Shown in pieces: positions 44,927-55,408 of a stretch of DNA of 64,000 nt. The stretch comes from Nonlabens dokdonensis DSW-6 (GTDB lineage Bacteria; Bacteroidota; Bacteroidia; Flavobacteriales; Flavobacteriaceae): contig NC_020156.1 in assembly GCF_000332115.1 (NCBI RefSeq), positions 2,977,501-3,041,500 on the forward strand, given 5' to 3'. Position 1 is the first letter of the stretch, and each line of letters begins with the position of its first letter. The notes under the pieces are model-generated. The model saw only the letters and a list, made by a program, of their open reading frames with translations. It was not told where the DNA came from and did not search any database. The position numbers were made by a program, and so were the translations under genes.

Positions 44927-46390
44927 TTATCTGCTTAAATATCCCAACAAGGTGGTTTCTATTTTATAATGAAATAAATTGATATTAGGATCTAGAATGA
45001 TTAACTCAGGTCCTATTAACATACTTCTGTTTTCGTTTCTTAAAGCGAGCTGCTTGCTTATAGATTGATTATCTACTAGTTGAAACTCTGAAGACTCATT
45101 GAACCCAAACTTTGAACTGGCTTCTCTCCATGTTTTGCTTTTAGGATCATCGAGGTTAATTCCTATAAAGTTAATTTCAGGATATTTAGATCTTAATCCG
45201 TTAACTAACTTATGAATACGCAGCGCATAAGTCTCGTTTTTATCAGACCAATAAAATAACACACTCAAACCTTTAACTTGATCTGATAGCTGCGTGGTAT
45301 TTTGATCGTATGTATACAATTCAAAATCAGGAAGTTTATTCCCAGGATCTAAATTGATATAAGTGGCTGCCATTTTAGTAATCTCATTTTTCAATTGTTC
45401 ATCTTCAGACAGTTCTAAAAATTGATCTACAAGTTTGTTGATTTCGGCAATGTTTTTTCTACTTCTTATAAAGTTTCTAGTTTCATTTCCAGCAAAAAGA
45501 CTTTTTAAAGTTTCATTGTTGAAGAGACTATCGATAACGTTTAATTTTTCACTTCTGTATTCAAAGCCGTTGCGATCTACCAGTTTCCCGCTACCATGTT
45601 TTAATGCGCAATTGTATAAAGCTATATTGGAGACTAAAGAAGTTATGTAAGGCCTATAAGTGTATTTGTTAAGTAACTCCGTATTATTTAATTCTAGCTT
45701 GTGGCGGTGTGCATAGAAATTTGAAGGTAAAAAATCACTTTTTAAAATTTCGTTTTTACCAAAGTGCGTATAAGCATATCGTTCTAGTCTGGTCCAAGAA
45801 TTAAACTCAATAATACGCTCTGTTCCTTCTACAAAATCATCAGTAAAATTATTTTCCTTAGCGATTTTCTTCAATTGTTTAATTGTAGCACCAGTAAGAC
45901 TATCAATCATTTTTTTGAAGTCTATAGGTTCACGCTGGTACTCGCTTAATATTTTTCTATTATTTGTTTCTGTTTCTAGAAATAATTTAATCAAATAATT
46001 ATTTTCTTTAGAAGTGGCTCCTGTAAAAGCGAGGGACTCATCAAAAGCTTTGGTATTTAGTCTCCATCTCAAAGAATCTCCAGGACCTATGTAAATGGAT
46101 TGGTATTCATTTCCATGAACAAAAGTGTAGAATCCGGTGGCAATATTTTTATATTTTTTATCAAAAACACCCTTATCGTTCAGTTGCAGTGTATCTTGAA
46201 TATCTATGTAGTTTCTAATCACCACATAATCTGTAATAGGATTGATTATTTTTCCTGCTATAGAAATCGACGTGGTTTTACTCGTCGTTTTCTCCTCACA
46301 ACCTATTAAAAGTAACAAACAACCTATAAGTAATGTAGCAGGGAAAATGTAATGGTTACGCTTTCGCGAAAGCGATATAATATCAAACAT
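44927..46390 (-). CDS. Lipoprotein with thioredoxin-like fold lacking the CxxC motif
   Basis: This 487-residue protein has a lipoprotein signal (LLLIGC, Cys about 31). An N-terminal beta domain (ISIAGKIINPITDYVVIRNY) resembles DUF4369. A helical middle follows, then a C-terminal thioredoxin-like domain (KLPDFELYTYDQNTTQLSDQ, LSVLFYWSDKNETYALRIHKL, FIGINLDD). Where TlpA-like proteins have WCxxC this one has WSDKN (about residue 383), so redox activity is doubtful. The palindrome at 46359 lies just after the ATG and encodes SLSRKR ahead of the signal peptide. Confidence 0.7.
   Translation of the reverse strand: MFDIISLSRKRNHYIFPATLLIGCLLLLIGCEEKTTSKTTSISIAGKIINPITDYVVIRNYIDIQDTLQLNDKGVFDKKYKNIATGFYTFVHGNEYQSIYIGPGDSLRWRLNTKAFDESLAFTGATSKENNYLIKLFLETETNNRKILSEYQREPIDFKKMIDSLTGATIKQLKKIAKENNFTDDFVEGTERIIEFNSWTRLERYAYTHFGKNEILKSDFLPSNFYAHRHKLELNNTELLNKYTYRPYITSLVSNIALYNCALKHGSGKLVDRNGFEYRSEKLNVIDSLFNNETLKSLFAGNETRNFIRSRKNIAEINKLVDQFLELSEDEQLKNEITKMAATYINLDPGNKLPDFELYTYDQNTTQLSDQVKGLSVLFYWSDKNETYALRIHKLVNGLRSKYPEINFIGINLDDPKSKTWREASSKFGFNESSEFQLVDNQSISKQLALRNENRSMLIGPELIILDPNINLFHYKIETTLLGYLSR
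46359..46374. repeat. 16-bp palindrome at the start of the thioredoxin-fold lipoprotein gene
   Basis: Perfect core five codons after the ATG, read as SLSRKR, which gives a positive n-region to the signal peptide. Confidence 0.85.
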
Positions 46391-46488
46391 AAAAACGATA
46401 CAAATTTCAGATTAAAACAAAAAAAGGCTTATTGCTTTAATTGTCAAGTTAAGGCACTGTTAAATTGATAGCAAAGAGTTCTTTTTAA

Positions 46489-48150
<1,662 letters not shown>

Positions 48151-48232
48151 TTTACCGTTTAAGTTTTCAGTCTCTGCATCCAAGATACTTTGCATGCTGC
48201 GCTATTAAAGGTTTATAAATTTCTCCATCCAT

Positions 48233-48268
48233 TTTCCCCTTTTTGGGAAATGTCCTAAGGACAATGGG
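48233..48268. repeat. Dispersed double-hairpin repeat, copy 3
   Basis: TTTCCCC-TTTT-GGGAAA followed by TGTCC-TAA-GGACA and ATGGG, in the 242-bp spacer after the ABC-F gene. Confidence 0.7.
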
Positions 48269-48342
48269 ACTTGGGGAAATTTCCGCTATGACTATAAAGG
48301 TTGTTGTAGTTATTTTATTTTCACTTTATATTAGGAACAGTC

Positions 48343-48376
48343 TTTGCTTTAATCATGAGAGGAATGATTAAATTTG
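48343..48376 (+). promoter_or_regulatory. TTTG-N22-TAAATTTG promoter before the small membrane gene and mutL
   Basis: TTTG at 48343-48346 and exact -7 box TAAATTTG at 48369-48376, 16 bases before ATG 48393. It may drive the whole run to the second rhomboid. Confidence 0.5.
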
Positions 48377-48392
48377 TAAAACACCAGAGATT

Positions 48393-48674
48393 ATGGGAAT
48401 AATAGGTCGCAGAAAGAACAAAAAATACGATTACGAACCAAGGTATTATAAAAACACTACTGGAAGTAAACCATTTGAAATCAAACACAAATTTGATGAC
48501 CAGCGTACAACAGTTCAAAACGTAGGTTTAAAAGGTAAGTTTGGAAATGCCATGCAAGATTTAAAGCACGGCGCAGATGCTGTAGTAAAAAGAAGGTTAC
48601 TCATTATTATTTCGATTCTTGTACTCATTTTTCTCTGGATTATAGACTTTGATTTATCCATTTTTAGATTCTAA
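48393..48674 (+). CDS. Small conserved membrane protein upstream of mutL
   Basis: This 93-residue basic protein has a soluble N-terminal part (MGIIGRRKNKKYDYEPRYYK) and one C-terminal helix (LLIIISILVLIFLWII, about 69-84). From memory such proteins sit before mutL in Flavobacteriaceae and are sometimes mislabelled riboflavin synthase subunit beta; nothing here supports that. Function unknown. It is 8 bases from mutL, so likely co-transcribed. Confidence 0.7.
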   Translation: MGIIGRRKNKKYDYEPRYYKNTTGSKPFEIKHKFDDQRTTVQNVGLKGKFGNAMQDLKHGADAVVKRRLLIIISILVLIFLWIIDFDLSIFRF

Positions 48675-48682
48675 TTGACTTC

Positions 48683-50515
48683 ATGTCAGATATAATAAAA
48701 TTATTACCAGATCACGTTGCAAATCAAATTGCAGCTGGAGAGGTTGTTCAACGACCTGCTAGTGTGGTCAAAGAATTATTAGAAAACGCCATTGATGCTG
48801 GTGCAACACAAGTACAACTTATAGTTAAAAATGCAGGTAAGACACTTGTTCAAGTAATTGATAATGGTAAAGGAATGAGCATGACAGATGCTCGCATGGC
48901 TTTTGAACGACATGCCACTTCAAAAATTTCAAATGCAGATGATCTTTTCAACTTACACACCAAAGGCTTTAGAGGTGAAGCATTAGCATCTGTTGCAGCA
49001 GTTTCTCAAATTTCTGTGAAGTCTAAAAGACAAGAAGACGACCTTGGGACACTTTTAGAAATAGAAGGTAGTAAAGTAACAAAGCAAGAACCTGTTGTTT
49101 CCTCACAAGGAACCATGATAAGCGTACGTAATTTATTTTACAATGTACCTGCGAGAAGAAAATTTCTAAAATCCGACCAAGTAGAACTGCGCAATATTAC
49201 CGACGAATTTCATCGAGTAGCGATGGTACATCCAGAAGTTGCGATGAGTTTTTCTCATAATGATAATTCCTTATTCAACCTAATAAAAAGTACTCATAGA
49301 CAGCGTATTGTGAGTATTATGGGTGGTAAGACTAATGAAAAACTTGTACCTGTAGAAGAAGAAACAGAGCTCATGTCTATCAAAGGGTATATCGGTAAAC
49401 CTGAATTTGCAAGAAAGACCAGAGGATTGCAGTACTTCTTTGTGAATGGAAGATTTATAAAGCATAACTATTTGAATCATGCAGTGCTAAGTGCATTTGA
49501 TGGTTTATTAAAAGAAAAGTCAAATCCAGCTTACTTTCTGTATTTGACTGTTCCTCGCGATAGTGTGGATATCAATATTCACCCTACAAAAACGGAAGTA
49601 AAATTTGACGATGAGCACAGTTTGTATGCTATTCTAAGGGCAAGTGTTAAACATGCATTAGGTCAATTCACGATTAATTCTATTGACTTTCATCAAGAAA
49701 AGCAATACGAGGTACCTTATGAGGTGGCAAAAAATAAAACTTCCAATTCTCCCAGGATAGAAGTTGATCCAGATTTCAATCCGTTCCAGCAGGAGAAAAG
49801 TAATGTGAGTAACACAAGAACTCAAAGTTTTCAAAAACCAGCTGCTGCACCATGGGAATCATTGTATGCGGGAATTGAAGAAAGCTCTAAACTCATAGAC
49901 GAGTCAGAAAAAGAGCAGGTAACTTCTTCTATGTTTGAAAAGCATGAAGTAGAACAGCGCAACATTTTTCAATTGCAACGCAAGTTTGTTATCAGTACTT
50001 TGAGTAGTGGTTTATTAGTAGTTAATCAGCAAAGAGCACATGAGCGTGTGTTGTATGAAAAATTATTGCGACAGCTTACAGTTCAAAATGGAGTAAGCCA
50101 GCAATTATTATTTCCCATTAAATTAAACCTTCCTGCTGAAGAGGTTTCTATATTACTCCAGCTTCAAGACGAGCTAGAGCATACTGGTTTTTTATTCAAA
50201 AGCTTACACGACAATGTAGTTGAGATTGAAGGATTACCTCTGGAGTTGAAAGAAAAAGATGTTCCTTCTGTACTTGAAGCGGTTATAGCAAAGGAGCAAG
50301 AAGATGTACCAGAATACAGCTATTCTCCAGCTGATGGACTAGCACAAACCATGGCGGCTTCTATGTCTATTAAAACAGGCGAAGCGCTAACCAAAGAAGC
50401 GATGGAAAATCTAGTGGATGAATTGTTTGCTTGCAAAGAGCCTGAAATTACCGCATCAGGCAAAAAAATATTTATAAATCTATCAGGAGATAGTCTTAAC
50501 TCAAAATTTAATTAG
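48683..50515 (+). CDS. mutL: DNA mismatch repair protein MutL
   Basis: This 610-residue protein couples MutS mismatch recognition to strand processing. The N-terminal GHKL ATPase has IAAGEVVQRPASVVKELLEN, DAGATQVQL, VIDNGKGM and TKGFRGEALASVAAV. The second domain has FFVNGRFIKHNYLNHA and SVDINIHPTKTEVKF. The C-terminal dimer domain has NQQRAHERVLYE (448-459) where endonuclease-type MutL has DQHAxxERxxYE: the Asp and His are replaced by Asn and Gln. Length is normal. It is followed directly by two rhomboid genes. Confidence 0.96.
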   Translation: MSDIIKLLPDHVANQIAAGEVVQRPASVVKELLENAIDAGATQVQLIVKNAGKTLVQVIDNGKGMSMTDARMAFERHATSKISNADDLFNLHTKGFRGEALASVAAVSQISVKSKRQEDDLGTLLEIEGSKVTKQEPVVSSQGTMISVRNLFYNVPARRKFLKSDQVELRNITDEFHRVAMVHPEVAMSFSHNDNSLFNLIKSTHRQRIVSIMGGKTNEKLVPVEEETELMSIKGYIGKPEFARKTRGLQYFFVNGRFIKHNYLNHAVLSAFDGLLKEKSNPAYFLYLTVPRDSVDINIHPTKTEVKFDDEHSLYAILRASVKHALGQFTINSIDFHQEKQYEVPYEVAKNKTSNSPRIEVDPDFNPFQQEKSNVSNTRTQSFQKPAAAPWESLYAGIEESSKLIDESEKEQVTSSMFEKHEVEQRNIFQLQRKFVISTLSSGLLVVNQQRAHERVLYEKLLRQLTVQNGVSQQLLFPIKLNLPAEEVSILLQLQDELEHTGFLFKSLHDNVVEIEGLPLELKEKDVPSVLEAVIAKEQEDVPEYSYSPADGLAQTMAASMSIKTGEALTKEAMENLVDELFACKEPEITASGKKIFINLSGDSLNSKFN

Positions 50516-51178
50516 ATGTTCAATATCAGATTATCACCTATGGTTAAGAATTTATTGATTCTTAATGTTGTAATTTTTGTTGGAATGGCCTTTCTAGCGC
50601 GTGATCTAACGCCTTTCTTTTTTGAAACATTTGCTTTGTGGTTCATTGACAATCCTAATTTTCAGGTTTGGCAGCCGCTCACTCACATGTTTATGCACAG
50701 TTTGTCAGACTACACACATATTCTCTATAATATGTTGTTTTTAGTTTTTCTAGCTCCAGCAATTGAACAATGGATGGGTTCTCAGCGTTTTCTTTTTTTC
50801 TATTTAATGTGTGGTATTGGAGCGTTTTTAACTGTTACCGCAGTAGATTATTATAGTTTCTTATTTGACACTGCAGAGTTTATGAATGATGGATATTATA
50901 GACCTTCCGTAGGAGCAAGTGGAGCAATTTACGGAGTCATGGCTGCATTTATGTATTTATTTCCTAATCGTACGCTGGTTTTGTTTCCTATCCCAATTCC
51001 TATAAAAGTTAAATATTTGATAGGGTTTTATATGATCAAAGAATTACTTGCTACCTTGGGCTATATTGATAGTGCCAAAAATGTTGGTCACCTTGCTCAC
51101 TTAGGTGGAGCATTGTTTGGTTTTATAATGATCTGGTACTGGAAGAGAAATGATATGGACGAATACAGAATAAATTAA
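50516..51178 (+). CDS. Rhomboid family intramembrane serine protease (first copy)
   Basis: This 220-residue protein has six membrane helices and cleaves transmembrane substrates. Catalytic Ser135 lies in GASGAIYG and His195 in HLAHLGGALFGF. HMFMHSLSDYTHILYNMLFLVFLAP is the conserved H-x-N region of helix 2. It starts immediately after the mutL stop and is followed after 2 bases by a second rhomboid. Confidence 0.93.
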   Translation: MFNIRLSPMVKNLLILNVVIFVGMAFLARDLTPFFFETFALWFIDNPNFQVWQPLTHMFMHSLSDYTHILYNMLFLVFLAPAIEQWMGSQRFLFFYLMCGIGAFLTVTAVDYYSFLFDTAEFMNDGYYRPSVGASGAIYGVMAAFMYLFPNRTLVLFPIPIPIKVKYLIGFYMIKELLATLGYIDSAKNVGHLAHLGGALFGFIMIWYWKRNDMDEYRIN

Positions 51179-51180
51179 CT

Positions 51181-52056
51181 ATGAACGTTTGGGATCAATT
51201 TAAAGCAAAATACGCCGTTTTTGATACAAGTGGTAAACTCATTACTGTAATATTTGCGACCACACTGCTAGGTTGGATATTGAGTTATGCTTATGCTCCA
51301 GCTTATTTACAAATTGTTCTTCCTAATGGTTTTTTACCTGCTTTGTTACAACCATGGAGTTGGGTAAGCTATGGATTTCTTCATGATGGTTTGTTTCATT
51401 TTATAGGTAATGCTTTTGGTATCCATATAGCAGGAAGGTATATTCTTAACATTTTTAGAGGAAGGCAGTTCCTAACATTATTCTTTTTAGGAGTTTTAGC
51501 AGGTGCTATTTCGTTTGTGGTAGCTACTGGATTACTACCAGATTTTTTCAGAGGTAACTTGCTATTAGGTGCAAGCGCTGGAGTTTTTGCCTTGATCTTT
51601 TTTGCGTGTACTTATTTTCCAGAGTCTGAGTTTCGTTTGATTTTTGTAAATATCAAATTAAAATATTTTGCTTACTTCTTTCTTGCTTCTAATCTCGTTA
51701 TGGTTGCTTTACAGGTGAATACTGGCGGCAGTCTTGCCCACTTAGCTGGTGCTGCTGTAGGCTATTATGCAGCCACTCGTATGAGAAGTGGGATTGATGT
51801 TCTTGAAGGTTTTTCAAAAACAGGAGATTATATCGTGAATCTTTTTAAGTCAAGTCCTAAAAAACCTAAATCACAGCGTAAAGCCAAGATGAAAACGGTT
51901 TATAAAGGGAAAACTTCTCAAACAAAGGCATCAAAAGTTGCTGCGACAGATCAAGCAAAGATCGATGCGATATTAGACAAGATCTCATCTAGCGGTTATG
52001 AATCACTATCTAAAGCTGAAAAGGACTATCTTTTTAAAGCTGGGAACGATAAGTAG
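51181..52056 (+). CDS. Rhomboid family protease with C-terminal extension (second copy)
   Basis: This 291-residue protein has six helices, Ser132 in GASAGVFA and His187 in SLAHLAGAAVGYY; FLHDGLFHFIGNAFGIHIAGR is the helix 2 motif. A soluble C-terminal tail of about 80 residues (Lys-rich, then DQAKIDAILDKISSSGYESLSKAEKDYLFKA) resembles the helix pair called DUF6576. Sequence identity with the first copy is low, so the pair is probably an old duplication with separate substrates. Confidence 0.9.
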   Translation: MNVWDQFKAKYAVFDTSGKLITVIFATTLLGWILSYAYAPAYLQIVLPNGFLPALLQPWSWVSYGFLHDGLFHFIGNAFGIHIAGRYILNIFRGRQFLTLFFLGVLAGAISFVVATGLLPDFFRGNLLLGASAGVFALIFFACTYFPESEFRLIFVNIKLKYFAYFFLASNLVMVALQVNTGGSLAHLAGAAVGYYAATRMRSGIDVLEGFSKTGDYIVNLFKSSPKKPKSQRKAKMKTVYKGKTSQTKASKVAATDQAKIDAILDKISSSGYESLSKAEKDYLFKAGNDK

Positions 52057-52097
52057 CCTATAAATATTTTTATTAGTTTCAATGATGTTCTTTATTC

Positions 52098-52113
52098 CGC
52101 TTTCGCGAAAGCG
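52098..52113. repeat. 16-bp palindrome, intergenic
   Basis: Perfect core, preceded by ATTC, between the convergent rhomboid and TRIC genes. Confidence 0.85.
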
Positions 52114-52124
52114 AGATCCTCAAC

Positions 52125-52769
52125 CTACTTCTTATTCTTAACTTTAATTTTCTTAAGTTCTTGTTGTGTATATGGCGTAGGCAACTTCAGTTTAAAAACC
52201 ACAGCTAGAATACGTGTAGCAATCACCGTTATAGCAGATACTGGAAAAACGATCTCGTTAGGAACTTTCAATTCTACCAGAATAAAATAAACGCCACCAC
52301 CTAATATACAAGCTGTTGCATAAATGTTTTTCCTGAAGATTACCGGAATCTCATTAATTAATATATCTCTTAATACACCACCAAAACAAGCTGTGATACA
52401 ACCCAATGTGATGCAAATCAAAGGATGCAAACCTGCTGTTAATCCCATTTCTAGACCTACGACGGTGTAAAGGCCTATACCTATGGCGTCAAACAAGAAG
52501 AGTGTTTTACGTAGTTTAAGGAGTCGTTTTCTAAAGAAAAATGTGATGACAACACATAAAAGAATGGTGTAAACTAAATTCATATTACGCATCCAGGAGA
52601 CTGGCTCTACGCCTATAAGAATATCACGTAAGGTTCCTCCACCAGCTGCTGTAACAAAAGCTATAATTACAATACCAAACGGATCTAATTTCTTTGAAAA
52701 GGCTGCGAGCGCTCCAGATATTGCAAATGCTATTGTACCTAATAAATCGATTACTTCGATAAAATTCAT
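52125..52769 (-). CDS. TRIC-type trimeric intracellular cation channel homologue (UPF0126)
   Basis: This 214-residue protein has seven helices in an inverted repeat. Each half carries the marker: AFVTAAGGGTLRDILIG and CITACFGGVLRDILINE. FAISGALAAFSKKLDPFG is the conserved start. Prokaryotic TRIC homologues conduct monovalent cations. It overlaps the RDD gene by 4 bases. Confidence 0.9.
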   Translation of the reverse strand: MNFIEVIDLLGTIAFAISGALAAFSKKLDPFGIVIIAFVTAAGGGTLRDILIGVEPVSWMRNMNLVYTILLCVVITFFFRKRLLKLRKTLFLFDAIGIGLYTVVGLEMGLTAGLHPLICITLGCITACFGGVLRDILINEIPVIFRKNIYATACILGGGVYFILVELKVPNEIVFPVSAITVIATRILAVVFKLKLPTPYTQQELKKIKVKNKK

Positions 52770-53488
52770 TGGCCTTGAGTTAAGTAAGTGTAATCCTTGA
52801 GTACCGTGCGTATGTAAACGCCGTCTCTTAAGTCTGATTGTGTGCTGAGAAGCGATTCTACTTTAATGCGTAAAGCTCGAAGTGTCATATAATCGCGGCT
52901 TTCTCCTGCAAGTCGGTAAATATCTTTGATTTCATTCACATCGGCATCAGATAATATATAAGCATTTTGGAATTGTGGTTGATAGTCGGGATCCAGCTCC
53001 TCTAGAATAGTGTGTGAAATTTTAGTGCTTTTTCTGGTATTAATGACAACTGTTTTTGCACCTAGATCGCCCATGCGTTGTTTTCTTTCTGAGAATAATA
53101 TTCCAACAACGCCTACTGTACCTACAAACAACCATATGTCTACTAGTCTAAATATCCAGCGCACCAAAAAATCTGACCACTGTGCGGGCGAGCCATCTTC
53201 TTTTACAACCTTAATTCCCATTACAAATTTACCTACGGTGCGACCATTAAATATAATGTGCATGAATAAAGAATAACAAAATATGGGAATAAATGAAAGT
53301 TCGGCAATACCAAAATTATTATCCTTATCAAATAGTCCAACAGCTTGGTAAACGGTGAAGGATAAAATTAATATATAAATGAAAAACACCACTAAATCGA
53401 GCAGAAAAGCAAGTAAACGTTTCCCGATTCCAGAATATTCGTACTCAATGTTTACATTTTGTGCCGTGTTAATTGCAGTATTTGACAT
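52766..53488 (-). CDS. RDD family membrane protein
   Basis: This 240-residue protein has the RDD domain: GIGKRLLAFLLDLVVFFIYI, a second helix, GRTVGKFVMGIKVV, and the third region FLVRWIFRLVDIWLFVGTVG ending QRMGDLGAKTVV. A soluble C-terminal part of about 95 residues follows. RDD proteins are linked with Na+/H+ exchange or envelope stress, but the exact role is unknown. It is divergent from the SpoIIM-like gene, a stable arrangement in Bacteroidota. Confidence 0.88.
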   Translation of the reverse strand: MSNTAINTAQNVNIEYEYSGIGKRLLAFLLDLVVFFIYILILSFTVYQAVGLFDKDNNFGIAELSFIPIFCYSLFMHIIFNGRTVGKFVMGIKVVKEDGSPAQWSDFLVRWIFRLVDIWLFVGTVGVVGILFSERKQRMGDLGAKTVVINTRKSTKISHTILEELDPDYQPQFQNAYILSDADVNEIKDIYRLAGESRDYMTLRALRIKVESLLSTQSDLRDGVYIRTVLKDYTYLTQGQ

Positions 53489-53523
53489 ACAGTTGTAAGT
53501 TTATATCTTTAAAAAAAAAGCTC

Positions 53524-54504
53524 ATGCGTGAAGCCGCTTTTGTGAAGCAAAATAAAGAAAAATGGATCGCCTTTGAAAGAGCATTAGATGCTAATGTGAA
53601 AATTAATCCTGATCATTTATCAGACTTGTACATTCATCTTACTAATGACCTTGCTTATGCGCAAACCTACTATAAGAATTCAAATACTTTAAAATATCTG
53701 AATTCGTTAGCGAGTCAAGCGCATCAAAAAATCTATATCAATAAGAAAGAAAGCAAAAATACTATTGTAGATTTCTTTAAAACTGATTTTCCATTATTTT
53801 TTTCGTCCTACCAAAAAGAATTTTTATACGCTATTATCGCCTTCTTTGTTGCCATTTTTATAGGAACCATAAGTACCATCTATGATGATAGCTTTGTGCG
53901 TCTTATTCTAGGAGACGGATATGTAAATATGACACTTGAGAATATTGCCAAAGGAAATCCCACAGCTGTTTATCAAGATGCAGGTCAAGGTGGAATGTTT
54001 TTAGGAATTACCATCAATAACATTAGAGTTGGGATGTTGTGCTTTGCTTTTGGACTGCTTACCTCACTAGGTGCCATTTATATTATTTTGAGCAATGGTA
54101 TTATGGTAGGTGCATTTTTTACTATGTTTTATAAAGAAGGAGTCACATTTGATGCCTGGCGTGTTATAATGTTGCATGGTACGATAGAACTTTCTATTAT
54201 CGTAGTATGTGGAGCAGCAGGTATCATTTTAGGAAATGGAATTTTATTTCCAGGAACTTATGAGCGCAAATACTCTTTTGTAAAAAGTGCTAAAGCTGGT
54301 TTAAAAGTCATGGTGAGTACCATACCTTTATTTATTATTGCAGGTTTTATAGAAGGTTTTATTACTAGATATGCGTTTATGCCTGCTATAGTCAACTGGT
54401 TGATAGTCATCGCGAGTGCCGCATTAATAGTATGGTATTACGGAATTTATCCTAGAATAGTTAAAAATAAATATGAGCAAATATATAGAGCCGAGGCTGC
54501 GTAG
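53524..54504 (+). CDS. Stage II sporulation protein M-like membrane protein
   Basis: ATG at 53524 (MREAAFVKQNKEKWIAFERAL) gives 326 residues; a frame start at 53473 would overlap the divergent RDD gene. About 100 soluble residues are followed by 5-6 helices with FFVAIFIGTISTIYDDSF, FLGITINNIRVGMLCFAFGLLTS and ILHGTIELS-like MLHGTIELSIIVVCGAAG, the SpoIIM/DUF95 signature. In Bacteroidota it travels with RDD, DUF4129, MoxR and DUF58 genes and has no link to sporulation here. Confidence 0.88.
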   Translation: MREAAFVKQNKEKWIAFERALDANVKINPDHLSDLYIHLTNDLAYAQTYYKNSNTLKYLNSLASQAHQKIYINKKESKNTIVDFFKTDFPLFFSSYQKEFLYAIIAFFVAIFIGTISTIYDDSFVRLILGDGYVNMTLENIAKGNPTAVYQDAGQGGMFLGITINNIRVGMLCFAFGLLTSLGAIYIILSNGIMVGAFFTMFYKEGVTFDAWRVIMLHGTIELSIIVVCGAAGIILGNGILFPGTYERKYSFVKSAKAGLKVMVSTIPLFIIAGFIEGFITRYAFMPAIVNWLIVIASAALIVWYYGIYPRIVKNKYEQIYRAEAA

Positions 54505-55408
54505 AGATTTTGGAGGTGTTGTAAATGCCTACTTCGACTTTCTTAAGGGTGATCATAAAAATATGTTTAAGGTGTTTATAACCTATAACTTTATTTTTAT
54601 CATCCTTCTTTTTCTTACTAATTACATAGCAGATACTGGAGTTTCTACACTGATAGCATTGTCCTCTGGAACTTACCTAGATCAGACGCTTGATAATTCT
54701 CTAGAAACTAGTTTTGCAGCAAGCGCTATTGCATTGATTGTTAATTTTATAGTGACTTTATTCAATGCATGTCTAGCTGGTAGCTATATGAGGATTTATG
54801 AAAGAGATCGCGCTAATAATCCTAATGCAAAAGAAGTATTTCATTATGCCAAAAAGAAACTGGCAGGTATGTTCTTAATTATGTTAATAGGTGGTATTGC
54901 GGTAATTCCAGTTGCGATAGCATCTGTTATAGCGATAATCATTCCTATAATAGGAGCTTTAGTCATATTTCCGGTCATTATGATTTCTTATTTCACCTGG
55001 TTAGGCTTAAGTATGTTTTCTTATGCTTATGATGAAAATCTCGATGCTGTTGCAGCTCTAGGAGTAGGATGGAATCTTCTTTTTTCTAAATTCTGGAAAG
55101 CCATAGGAGTTTCTTTTGTAGTAAGTATGCTGTTGTACATCATGTCTGCTTTATTTCAATTAGTACCTACAGGTTTAATATGGTTTATAAGTTATAATAG
55201 TAGCGGCGATAACGTTGAGCTAGAAGAAAATGTCCTATTACGTATTGTAAAGTTTATCTTCTATGCGCTAAATAGTGTTTCAGGTATGTTAGTTTATTTC
55301 TTAATTATGTTTATGATAGGCTACTTATACTTCAATTTACATGAGTCTAAGTATAACGTCTTTCTTAAGAATCGCATCGCAAAACTAGGAGTAAGGGATG
55401 AAGAATAA
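54473..55408 (+). CDS. Multi-pass membrane protein of the SpoIIM-MoxR cluster
   Basis: This 311-residue protein starts inside the SpoIIM-like gene (32-base overlap). It has about six hydrophobic helices, with a Gly/Ile-rich central segment (LIGGIAVIPVAIASVIAIIIPI) and YAYDENLDAVAALGVGW, resembling DUF975-type or glycerophosphodiesterase membrane domains. The function is unknown; position suggests a partner of the SpoIIM and RDD proteins. Confidence 0.75.
   Translation: MSKYIEPRLRRDFGGVVNAYFDFLKGDHKNMFKVFITYNFIFIILLFLTNYIADTGVSTLIALSSGTYLDQTLDNSLETSFAASAIALIVNFIVTLFNACLAGSYMRIYERDRANNPNAKEVFHYAKKKLAGMFLIMLIGGIAVIPVAIASVIAIIIPIIGALVIFPVIMISYFTWLGLSMFSYAYDENLDAVAALGVGWNLLFSKFWKAIGVSFVVSMLLYIMSALFQLVPTGLIWFISYNSSGDNVELEENVLLRIVKFIFYALNSVSGMLVYFLIMFMIGYLYFNLHESKYNVFLKNRIAKLGVRDEE

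Noticed and set aside
48393..48674. Riboflavin synthase beta subunit
   Set aside because: The 93-residue basic protein with one C-terminal helix lacks any RibH motif; the name appears to be a carried-over mislabel.
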